A stretch of 64,000 nt of DNA. Origin: JAFAMB01 sp963775805 (GTDB lineage Bacteria; Verrucomicrobiota; Verrucomicrobiia; Chthoniobacterales; JAFAMB01). The stretch lies in NCBI GenBank assembly GCA_963775805.1, contig CAVZKG010000001.1, positions 2,294,001-2,358,000 on the forward strand. Direction: 5' to 3'. Positions 57,735-64,000 of this stretch are shown one piece after another. The position numbers were made by a program, and so were the translations under genes. Positions within the stretch are counted from its first letter, which is position 1, and each line of letters starts with the position of its first letter. The notes beneath the pieces are model-generated. The model ran no database searches, was not told the origin of the DNA, and saw nothing but the letters and a program-made list of their open reading frames with translations.

Positions 57735-58253
57735 ATGTTTACGAAACCACTATTAAGCATCCTCATTCGCGGCGCAATGATCGGCTCGACGTTGGCAGTC
57801 GTTTGTGGCGCAATGGTTCCAACGGTTGGCAGTGCTCGCAGCGTGACTGCCGAAGAAGTCCGGCAAATTAAAAGCCATCTCGTCAACGTGTTCGATCGTC
57901 ACGAACTCGTCTCAGCACTCCAAGAAGCGAAAGCGGCTGGCGCCCCATGGCAATACTTGCTCGAGAGCACCGCACTTTACACGTTGAAGACTGGAGATTA
58001 TTCAATGCTCGACGTGATCCAGCCGCATCTCAGCGATTACGTTGACGGCTTCAGCCCGGACACAAGCCTGTTGTTTGATTCCGCGGATAAGGCAGCCGTC
58101 TTCTTCCGGATTCTTCAGGCCTCGATCGACCTCCACAACGGGGATGAACAAGGTGCAGCCGACGAGTTGAACAAAGCCAAGGCAATCGACGAAGCCATGT
58201 TCAAGCAGGTGCTCCCATACGCGTTAACGATTCAGAATTATTTGAAGTCCTGA
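57735..58253 (+). CDS. Small secreted helical protein, paralogue 2
   Basis: A 172-residue protein, same length as the paralogue at 56325 with no gap. Signal peptide IRGAMIGSTLAVVCGAMVPT ending VGSA before RS. The best-kept stretches are AGAPWQYLLESTALY, LKTGDYS, ASIDLHNG, GAADEL and TIQNYLKS, so these are probably structural or functional. The linker after the signal peptide and the middle helix are more variable. An AAAGAAGAAAAAGAC stretch serves as the ribosome site. It is followed by an intrinsic terminator of the same design as paralogue 1. Function unknown. Confidence 0.8.
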   Translation: MFTKPLLSILIRGAMIGSTLAVVCGAMVPTVGSARSVTAEEVRQIKSHLVNVFDRHELVSALQEAKAAGAPWQYLLESTALYTLKTGDYSMLDVIQPHLSDYVDGFSPDTSLLFDSADKAAVFFRILQASIDLHNGDEQGAADELNKAKAIDEAMFKQVLPYALTIQNYLKS

Positions 58254-58308
58254 TTCTCAATCGGAATTGTAATTCGGGAATCGAGAACCAGAGTAATTAG
58301 CAAATCCC

Positions 58309-58347
58309 AAAGCACGCAGATGATCTCTGCGTGCTTTGTTTTGTTTC
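58309..58347 (+). terminator. Intrinsic terminator of paralogue 2
   Basis: AAAGCACGCAGA (58309-58320) pairs perfectly with TCTGCGTGCTTT (58326-58337) around TGATC, followed by GTTTTGTTTC. It is the counterpart of 56899-56936. Confidence 0.9.
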
Positions 58348-58367
58348 ACGCCGACAGGCCCATGTGC

Positions 58368-58404
58368 CGTATACCTCTTATAGGTCGTATATGTCCTATA
58401 TGTC
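58368..58404. repeat. Short tandem TATAGGTCGTATATGTCC-type repeat
   Basis: The units ATAGGTCGTAT, ATGTCCTAT and ATGTCG are 9-10 base variants of one another. A longer array of complementary sense (TACGACCTATACGAC) lies at 61191-61252. It sits between convergent genes. Confidence 0.5.
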
Positions 58405-58436
58405 GATTTCTCTCAGGGCGCGTGAGATCGGGACCC

Positions 58437-58949
58437 TCAACGCGATGCTTTTGTTGCATACCCGGAAAACCGGTGCGGACCGAAATCATGCACCGTCGCT
58501 TCGAATTGCAAAAGCGCTCGCTTTCTATCCAGGCCACCACCATATCCTACCAATGCACCGTTCGCTCCGATGACGCGATGGCACGGAACGATAATGCAGA
58601 CGGGATTCTGGCCATTCACCATTCCGACGGCACGCGGCACGCTGCCGATCCTTTCAGCCTGTACTTTGTAGGAAATGGTCTCGCCATACGGAATTTTCAT
58701 CAGTTCGTTCCAGGCTCGAACCTGGAACTCACTTCCATTGAGCTCAATGGGCAGGTGAAACTCTTCGAGCAAGCCAGCGAAGTATCGGTCCAATTGTTCT
58801 GCAGTTTCCCGAAACGGTTCAACACTGAAATCGTTCGAAGAGGACGCCGAGCCAGTGTGCGTGCGGAAATGGAGCCCGATCAGTAAAGTGCCGTCCGAGA
58901 CCATCTCGAGAGGACCGACAGGGCTGTCGTGGATATAGGAGTATTTCAT
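58437..58949 (-). CDS. ogt: Methylated-DNA--[protein]-cysteine S-methyltransferase
   Basis: A 170-residue suicide repair protein that moves the alkyl group from O6-alkylguanine to its own cysteine. IIVPCHRVIGANGALVGYGG carries the acceptor Cys in PCHRV, and SEFQVRAWNELMKIPYGETI SY is the DNA-binding helix-turn-helix. The start at 58949 overlaps the stop of the upstream ada-alkA gene (ATGA), so the two are co-translated as an alkylation-repair unit. A longer in-frame start would run into that gene. Confidence 0.93.
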   Translation of the reverse strand: MKYSYIHDSPVGPLEMVSDGTLLIGLHFRTHTGSASSSNDFSVEPFRETAEQLDRYFAGLLEEFHLPIELNGSEFQVRAWNELMKIPYGETISYKVQAERIGSVPRAVGMVNGQNPVCIIVPCHRVIGANGALVGYGGGLDRKRALLQFEATVHDFGPHRFSGYATKASR

Positions 58950-60385
58950 AATCTGTTTTCGAGTGATTTCCAAAGGTGCATCGCCGCGTACGCGCGCCAG
59001 GGCCGCCAATTTTCGGCAACTGCAAGTGCCTCGCGCGGGTTAGTCGTGTTGAGAGCTTTCAGGATTCCGAGATCGCTGGAAGGAAATGCGTCTGGCCATC
59101 CTAATACACGCATTGCGAAATAGTTCGCCGTCCAATCCCCAATGCCTGGAAGCTCCTTGAGCTTCGCCAATGTCTGATCGATCGATACCGCGATATCGAG
59201 TTTTACGGAGCCGTTCACAACCGCTTGCGCCATAGCCTGAATCGATTTCGCCCGAGCTTGCGTTAGACCAATCCCGGTCAGTTCTTCGGAGGTCGCTGTC
59301 GCGATCGCAACCGGAGTCGGCGCAAGGTGCGTCAAACTGGGGAAAGGAGTCGCGACCAACTTCCCGAACCGAGCGGTCAAACGGGCAGCGAACGTCGTCG
59401 CTGCTTTGACACTGATCTGCTGTCCGATAATTGCTCGAATCGCCATCTCAAATCCATCAAAAGCTCCCGGCACGCGCAGGCCCGGGTGACGGATAGCGAG
59501 CTCGCCCAGGTGCGTTGAAATTAGCTGAGGTGTTGCTTCGAGATCAAAGAGTCTTCGAAGCCGCGCCAGCAATTGCATCAATACCGGCAAGAGCGAAATT
59601 GAGACTTCGACCCGAAGGGCGGATTGCGCCGGATCGTTCTGGACGGAAATCCATCCTGAATGCGACCCGATGGCAACCGTTCGGCGATAGCGGTCCCCTT
59701 CCACCTCCTCAACGCCCGCGAATACTCGCCTGGAAAAGAAATCCAGTAGCGAATCCCACTCGAATGGAGCCCGATAAAAGAGCCGGCACTCGAACGAGGT
59801 GCCACCTGCGCCCTGGCGTTTCTTTTCCCGAAGTGTTTTGGGAGCCATCGAATAGCGTTCCCGGAATAGCGCATTAAACCGACGGAGACTGGTGAACCCG
59901 CTCGCAAAAGCGATATCGATCATCGAAAGGGTCGTGTCGGTCAGCAGTTGTTTGGCAAGCAGAAGCCGGCGAGTCTGCGCCAACTGGATTGGGGTGACAC
60001 CGAGATTCTGCAACAACACCCGGCGAAGGTGCCGATCTGTTACCCCTAAACTCATGGCCAGATCCCCAACACTTCGCTCCTGCAATTCCCCCGCCTCGAT
60101 TTGTTTGATCGCTGCCGAAGTAAGACGCTCGGCTGAATCGGCCGGGGCTTGACCCGGTGCAAGTTCTGGTCTGCACCGGAGACAGGGGCGAAAGCCGGCT
60201 GCCTCCGCGGCCGCTGCCAGTTTGTAAAATTCGCATTTTTCCCGGCCCGGCGGTTTGGACCGGCAAATGGGCCGGCAATAGATTCCCGTCGATTTAACCG
60301 CAACGAAAAAGTGTCCGTCGAACCGCGAGTCGTGTGTCAACATCGCCTGGTAACATTGGTCGCGATTCAATTGCATGACCCACAC
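58946..60385 (-). CDS. alkA: Ada-AlkA fusion: methylphosphotriester sensor, AraC HTH and 3-methyladenine glycosylase
   Basis: A 479-residue fusion. Residues 1-80 are the Ada zinc/methyl acceptor domain with Cys37, Cys41, Cys68 and Cys71 in GIYCRPICR and RPCLRCRPE, the same spacing as E. coli Ada. Residues 85-190 are an AraC-type DNA-binding domain (MSLGVTDRHLRRVLLQNLGV, FASGFTSLRRFNALFRERYS). The rest is AlkA: an N-terminal beta domain and an HhH-GPD region, LKELPGIGDWTANYFAMRVL with a catalytic Asp in PSSDLG. It excises alkylated bases and probably activates its own operon when the sensor is methylated. ogt follows with a 4-base overlap. Confidence 0.93.
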   Translation of the reverse strand: MWVMQLNRDQCYQAMLTHDSRFDGHFFVAVKSTGIYCRPICRSKPPGREKCEFYKLAAAAEAAGFRPCLRCRPELAPGQAPADSAERLTSAAIKQIEAGELQERSVGDLAMSLGVTDRHLRRVLLQNLGVTPIQLAQTRRLLLAKQLLTDTTLSMIDIAFASGFTSLRRFNALFRERYSMAPKTLREKKRQGAGGTSFECRLFYRAPFEWDSLLDFFSRRVFAGVEEVEGDRYRRTVAIGSHSGWISVQNDPAQSALRVEVSISLLPVLMQLLARLRRLFDLEATPQLISTHLGELAIRHPGLRVPGAFDGFEMAIRAIIGQQISVKAATTFAARLTARFGKLVATPFPSLTHLAPTPVAIATATSEELTGIGLTQARAKSIQAMAQAVVNGSVKLDIAVSIDQTLAKLKELPGIGDWTANYFAMRVLGWPDAFPSSDLGILKALNTTNPREALAVAENWRPWRAYAAMHLWKSLENRL

Positions 60386-60436
60386 TCATCTCGATTCGAA
60401 TCGCTGTCTCGCCGTTTTCGGACATCCAAATAGCCC

Positions 60437-60489
60437 AAAAATTTCGCCAGCGAAATTTTTAGGCTTAAGAGCCGCGTAGCACGCGGCTC
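60437..60489. other. Two adjacent hairpins between ada-alkA and the Nudix gene
   Basis: AAAAATTTCG (60437-60446) pairs with CGAAATTTTT (60451-60460) across CCAG, and GAGCCGCG (60469-60476) pairs with CGCGGCTC (60482-60489) across TAGCA. The genes on both sides are divergent, so these are not ordinary terminators. They may be operator-like or an inserted small repeat; the second is a REP-like GC-rich stem. Confidence 0.55.
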
Positions 60490-60563
60490 CCGAAGAAATT
60501 CGATTGCTTTCGAAACCAAATGAGCTGTTTGACGATGGACCGCTCTGTACGACCTTCGGTGTC

Positions 60564-61190
60564 ATGTCACCTGAACCGAAATGGATTGGATGGGCCCGAG
60601 AGCTTCAGGCGATCGCCCAGACCGGATTGCACTTTTCCGAATCAGAGTATGACCACGAGCGATACCGTAAAATCCTGCAAATCTCGAGCGAGATGTTCGC
60701 CGATGGCTCCGGGGAATCACCGGAAATGATCCGAAATCTATTCGCAAAGCAGTCCGGATATGCCACCCCGAAAGTGGACGTGCGAGGCGTTGTTTTCCGG
60801 GAAGGCAAGATCTTGCTTGTTCAGGAACGATCGGACGGAGGTTGGACGTTGCCCGGAGGGTGGGCGGATGTCAATGATTCGCCCTCTCAGGCGGTCGAAC
60901 GAGAAATTGTGGAAGAATCAGGTTTCGAATCAAAAGCGGAACGTATGCTCGCTGTGTTCGATCGAGCCAAACAAAACAACGATCCGCCGTTTCCCTTCCA
61001 TGTTTACAAGCTCTTCATCCTTTGTCGGTTGGTGGGAGGCAAAGCCTCGACCACATTTGAAACGACCGGAGTGAATTTTTTCGGCGAAGACGAAATCCCG
61101 CCGCTGTCGGTCTCAAGAACCTCGCGAAACCAAATCCAGTTCTGTTTTGATAGCCTCAAACATCCGGATGCGGCGTGCCGGTTTGATTAG
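60564..61190 (+). CDS. Nudix hydrolase (YjhB/ADP-sugar type)
   Basis: A 208-residue Nudix enzyme with an N-terminal helical NUDIX_N-like extension (WIGWARELQAIAQTGLHFSE) as in YjhB-type ADP-ribose/CDP-choline pyrophosphatases. The Nudix box is complete: GGWADVNDSPSQAVEREIVE followed by ESGF. VRGVVFREGKILLVQERSDG precedes it. I use the ATG at 60564, the family N-terminus, over an earlier in-frame codon. It is divergent from the alkylation-repair operon. Its substrate, probably an NDP-linked compound, is not settled by sequence. Confidence 0.9.
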   Translation: MSPEPKWIGWARELQAIAQTGLHFSESEYDHERYRKILQISSEMFADGSGESPEMIRNLFAKQSGYATPKVDVRGVVFREGKILLVQERSDGGWTLPGGWADVNDSPSQAVEREIVEESGFESKAERMLAVFDRAKQNNDPPFPFHVYKLFILCRLVGGKASTTFETTGVNFFGEDEIPPLSVSRTSRNQIQFCFDSLKHPDAACRFD

Positions 61191-61252
61191 GCCCATACGG
61201 CCCTACTACCTATACGGCTCATACGACCTATACGACTTATACGACCCACGAG
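61191..61252. repeat. Tandem (C)CTATACGA-type repeat array
   Basis: About six 9-10 base units run in tandem: CCATACGGC, CTACTAC, CTATACGGC, TCATACGAC, CTATACGAC, TTATACGAC. It starts at the Nudix stop codon. Same style, opposite sense, at 58368-58404. Units are too short and contiguous for CRISPR. Confidence 0.75.
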
Positions 61253-61339
61253 CACGGTGAGGCCACCGCGACGAAACCTATACTTCCGATAACAACCCTC
61301 CAACCGTTTCCGGCTTATGAATTGAGCTAACTATCAACC

Positions 61340-61528
61340 ATGTCCCCAATTGTCCTTGTCATCGCTCTCGGCGCGATCGGGCTTTCCAGCTTGATAATGC
61401 GCATCGTTATTGGGTACCTGGTACGTCCCCCTGGCGCACCGCGCTTTTCGCTGCGAATTCCGACGATCAACCCACGCTGGATCGGGCGACGCTTGGCGGA
61501 AATCGTGTACGGTCGCCGAAAAAAGTAG
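61340..61528 (+). CDS. Doubtful small membrane protein
   Basis: A 62-residue frame with one strong hydrophobic segment at the N-terminus (SPIVLVIALGAIGLSSLIMR) and a basic C-terminal tail (RRLAEIVYGRRKK), the positive-inside pattern of a single-pass inner-membrane protein. There is no clear Shine-Dalgarno. It ends 5 bases from the convergent sucB stop. No family recognised. Confidence 0.42.
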   Translation: MSPIVLVIALGAIGLSSLIMRIVIGYLVRPPGAPRFSLRIPTINPRWIGRRLAEIVYGRRKK

Positions 61529-61533
61529 TTCCG

Positions 61534-62796
61534 TTATCCCTGCAAAAGCAACCGAGCCGGGGCCTCGATGCAATCCTTGACCCGGACCAGAAAGGTGACG
61601 GCCTCTTTCCCATCCACCACGCGGTGATCATAGCTCACCGCTAGATACATCATCGGGCGGACCTCGATTTTGTCGCCGATCGCTATCGGTCGATTCTGAA
61701 TCTTATGCATTCCGAGAATCCCGCTCTGCGGCGGATTCAAAATGGGCGTGCTAAGCAGCGAACCGTAAATTCCGCCGTTCGTGATGGTGAAAACGCCGCC
61801 GGTCAGGTCGTCCAAGCCGAGCTTGCCATCTCTCGCCTTCCCGGCGTACCCGGCAACATCCTTCTCGAGTTCTGCAAAGCTCTTTTTATCAGCCTCGCGA
61901 ACGACCGGGACGATTAGCCCTCGCTCCGTGCCGACAGCCACCCCTACATCGTAATAATGATTCTCAATGAGATCGTCCCCATCTATCCGAGCGTTCATGG
62001 CAGGCACAGATTGAAGCGCGTCGACTACAGACTTAATGAAGAACGACATGAAGCCGAGCTTTACTCCGTGCCGCTTCTGGAAAGAGTCCTGGTATTGAGA
62101 GCGAAGCTGCATGATCGCGGACATGTCGCACTCGTTGAATGTCGTCAGCATCGCAGCGTTTTGCTGGGCCGAAACAAGCTGAGCCGCGATCTTCTTCCGT
62201 AATGGGGACATTTTTCGCCGCGTGCTCCGAGCAAACGAACCGACGGGTGCGCTCGCCGGAGCGGAAATCGAAGTCGGAGCGGACGGGATAACGGTAATCG
62301 GTTGCGGGGGAGGCGGTTGAACAGTCTCCTGCGCCGGAGAAGCATTCCTGGACTCAAGGTATTGGATCAGGTCGGACTTTGTGACTTGCCCATGCTTTCC
62401 GCTGCCAGCCACCTGGTCTACGTTCACTTTCTCTTCTTCTACAATCCGGAGCGCCGCAGGGGATAATGTCCTGTTAACCTCCTGGGGCTCAGACGCAACC
62501 TCCGAAGGTCGCAAAGCTGAATCGGCACTGGACGGCTGAGCCCTTTGCGCAGGCGTTGCGACATTTTCGTCGAGCAACGCAACAACTTGTCCGATTTTAA
62601 CCTCCTGACCGGCCTCAACCTGAATCTGAAGTTTCCCGGCGCCATTCGCCGGGATTTCCGTCGATATTTTGTCTGTTTCCAGAGTAAACAACGCTTCGCC
62701 ATCCTTGACGACGTCTCCGGTCTGCTTATGCCAAACGGAGATGACGCCGGAAGTGATCGATTCACCGACGGCAGGAACTTTAACTTCGATGCTCAT
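61534..62796 (-). CDS. sucB: Dihydrolipoyllysine succinyltransferase, E2 of 2-oxoglutarate dehydrogenase
   Basis: A 420-residue E2 protein of the citric-acid cycle. The lipoyl domain (1-80) carries the modified Lys in FTLETDKISTEI; a subunit-binding domain is at about 109-147 (LSPAALRIVEEEKVNVDQVA GSGKHGQVTKSDL); a Pro/Ala-rich linker follows; the catalytic domain ends with the His-x3-Asp motif SYDHRVVDGKEAV. It starts 29 bases after sucA stops on the same strand. lpd is not in the window. Confidence 0.95.
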   Translation of the reverse strand: MSIEVKVPAVGESITSGVISVWHKQTGDVVKDGEALFTLETDKISTEIPANGAGKLQIQVEAGQEVKIGQVVALLDENVATPAQRAQPSSADSALRPSEVASEPQEVNRTLSPAALRIVEEEKVNVDQVAGSGKHGQVTKSDLIQYLESRNASPAQETVQPPPPQPITVIPSAPTSISAPASAPVGSFARSTRRKMSPLRKKIAAQLVSAQQNAAMLTTFNECDMSAIMQLRSQYQDSFQKRHGVKLGFMSFFIKSVVDALQSVPAMNARIDGDDLIENHYYDVGVAVGTERGLIVPVVREADKKSFAELEKDVAGYAGKARDGKLGLDDLTGGVFTITNGGIYGSLLSTPILNPPQSGILGMHKIQNRPIAIGDKIEVRPMMYLAVSYDHRVVDGKEAVTFLVRVKDCIEAPARLLLQG

Positions 62797-62825
62797 TGTC
62801 CGGATCTTCTGTTCTAGAGCACCGA

Positions 62826-64000
62826 CTACACGGTGAACGCGTGCTGAACAAGTTCCTTCTGCTGTTGATCATGCCAGGCTTTTGAACCGACAGCGGTACT
62901 GGCCGCAATCGGTCGCCCCGAGTATTCGACTTCGTGACCGGCGACCCTCGCCAGTAACGGACCGATATAACTCCACGCGCCCATGTTACGGGGTTCTTCC
63001 TGGCACCACACCCATTTTCGGGCATGGCTTACATCATTCAACGTTCTGCTGAGCCCTTCAAGATCCAGAGGGTAAAGTTGCTCAACTCGAACGAGCGCAG
63101 CATTCCGAATCTGGTGCGATTCGATATATGCTGCGAGGTCGTAGTAAACCTTGCCGCTGCAGAAGATCAAACGTTCGACCTCTTTGGATTCTCCCGTACA
63201 GGTCGGTCCAATAACCGGTTGAAATGCGGAGTCAGTAAAATCCTCGATTCGCGAAGTCGCTCGCTCGTTTCGCAACAGCGATTTCGGCGTCATGATAATC
63301 AGCGGCTTCTGGTAAGCGCGCCGGACCTGACGCCGGAGCACATGAAAATACTGTGCAGGCGTGGTGAGGTTGCAAACTTGAATATTATCTTCTGCACAAA
63401 GTTGGAGAAATCTCTCGAGTCTAGCGCTGGAATGCTCCGGCCCCTGCCCTTCGTACCCGTGCGGAAGCAAAAGAACGATACCACTGGGACGTTGCCATTT
63501 GGATTCGGAGCTCACGATAAACTGATCGATCACCACTTGCGCGCCGTTCGCAAAATCGCCGAATTGCGCCTCCCAAAGGCAAAGCATGTCCGGAAAATCG
63601 AGCGAGTATCCGTAATCAAATCCGAGGACAGCCGCCTCGGACAACATGCTATTGTAAACGCAAAACCGCGCCTGACCTTCTTTCAGATTTGCAAGGGGAA
63701 TATATCGCCTACCCGAAGCGGTGTCGGCGAAAACGCAATGCCTCTGACTGAAGGTCCCGCGACGGCTATCCTGCCCGGACAATCGCACCGGCGTCCCTTC
63801 CAGAAGCAAGGTTCCAAATGCCAGCGCTTCACCAAACGCCCAGTCGTATGGACCTCTCGATTGGTGCAGCTTACGCCGCCGATCAAGAACAAGCTTTTTG
63901 ACCTGCGGCTGAATCGAAAAGTCCTCGGGCACCCGAGTTAATCCATCGACTACAACGTCAATCAACTCCTTCGAAACGCGAGTCTCCGGTTCCGTGTGAC
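62826..64000 (-). CDS. sucA: 2-oxoglutarate dehydrogenase E1 component, C-terminal part (partial at right edge)
   Basis: An open frame enters from the right edge and ends at 62826, giving the last 391 residues or so of a roughly 900-residue E1. Recognisable are SGQDSRRGTFSQRHCVFADT, SEAAVLGFDYGYSLDFPDML with WEAQFGDFANGAQVVIDQFI, LLLPHGYEGQGPEHSSARLE RFLQLCAEDN, and RVEQLYPLDLEGL with WCQEEPRNMGAWSYI at the end. These are the thiamine-dependent transketolase-like C-terminal domains. It precedes sucB in one transcript. Confidence 0.95.
   Translation of the reverse strand, partial: HTEPETRVSKELIDVVVDGLTRVPEDFSIQPQVKKLVLDRRRKLHQSRGPYDWAFGEALAFGTLLLEGTPVRLSGQDSRRGTFSQRHCVFADTASGRRYIPLANLKEGQARFCVYNSMLSEAAVLGFDYGYSLDFPDMLCLWEAQFGDFANGAQVVIDQFIVSSESKWQRPSGIVLLLPHGYEGQGPEHSSARLERFLQLCAEDNIQVCNLTTPAQYFHVLRRQVRRAYQKPLIIMTPKSLLRNERATSRIEDFTDSAFQPVIGPTCTGESKEVERLIFCSGKVYYDLAAYIESHQIRNAALVRVEQLYPLDLEGLSRTLNDVSHARKWVWCQEEPRNMGAWSYIGPLLARVAGHEVEYSGRPIAASTAVGSKAWHDQQQKELVQHAFTV

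Noticed and set aside
61191..61252. Possible CRISPR array
   Set aside because: The units are 9-10 bases, contiguous, with no unique spacers, and no cas gene is present.

Overview
The window looks like chromosomal DNA of a Gram-negative soil bacterium. My best guess is Verrucomicrobiota, Chthoniobacterales-like. The basis is a FadL-type outer-membrane porin and DUF374 acyltransferase (an outer membrane is present), moderately GC-rich coding sequence, and several families of intergenic repeats of a style I associate with that phylum: ACAGGCGAGACGCCTAT elements, GTCAGTGTCAGTTG strings, GTCCCGTAGGGACGGCCG hairpins and TATACGACC tandem repeats. There is no rRNA, complete tRNA, CRISPR array, transposase or prophage. 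The taxonomic call is inference, not proof.

Layout. 1-2.7 kb is a mosaic: the N-terminal part of an MGH1-like glycosidase, a doubtful hypothetical gene, then remnants of AraC, FAH and TetR genes and a tRNA 3' end around an intact ridA-like gene. 2.7-6.3 kb holds two small redox/regulator modules (SDR, TetR plus truncated SDR, MarR plus aldo-keto reductase), each with visible operators. 6.4-12.9 kb is a catabolic unit: an ABC sugar importer without its ATPase, an enolase-superfamily sugar-acid dehydratase, a Gfo/Idh/MocA oxidoreductase and a divergent GntR regulator with a perfect palindromic operator. 13.5-19.6 kb has a secreted hypothetical protein, a GH1 protein lacking the canonical acid/base glutamate, a flavin monooxygenase/TetR pair, a cluster of gene fragments (VOC, MmcQ, SRPBCC) and a DUF1697 gene. 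19.8-27 kb carries an SDR, pyridoxal kinase, a transglutaminase-like protein, TetR, and an rfbB-rfbD-membrane protein operon plus a DUF374 acyltransferase. 27.2-30.2 kb is pstSCA, with a Pho-box-like sequence but without pstB. 30.3-39.6 kb is a complete fatty-acid degradation locus: fadL divergent from fadD, thiolase, FadJ/FadB-type protein and a long acyl-CoA oxidase-type dehydrogenase.

40.1-50 kb is mostly a minus-strand housekeeping run: GH3 glucosidase, moeA, nadA, flavoprotein, bcp, a DUF697 protein with degenerate P-loop, and an rsmA gene fused to a Nudix domain. 50-54.8 kb mixes a broken alpha/beta hydrolase, a secreted protein, a sirtuin, a GT9 glycosyltransferase, an N-terminally truncated sigma factor and a zinc-ribbon protein. 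54.8-58.4 kb contains an aldo-keto reductase and a duplicated cassette (conserved leader, small secreted protein, hairpin terminator) whose two copies flank a NADAR gene. 58.4-61.2 kb is an alkylation-repair operon (Ada-AlkA fusion plus Ogt) divergent from a Nudix hydrolase. The right edge holds sucB and the 3' part of sucA of the 2-oxoglutarate dehydrogenase complex.

The most unusual items are the secreted-protein/NADAR cassette with its compensated terminators, the GH1 protein with Met at the acid/base site, the RsmA-Nudix fusion, the degenerate GTPase beside it, and the unusually high density of gene fragments at four sites.
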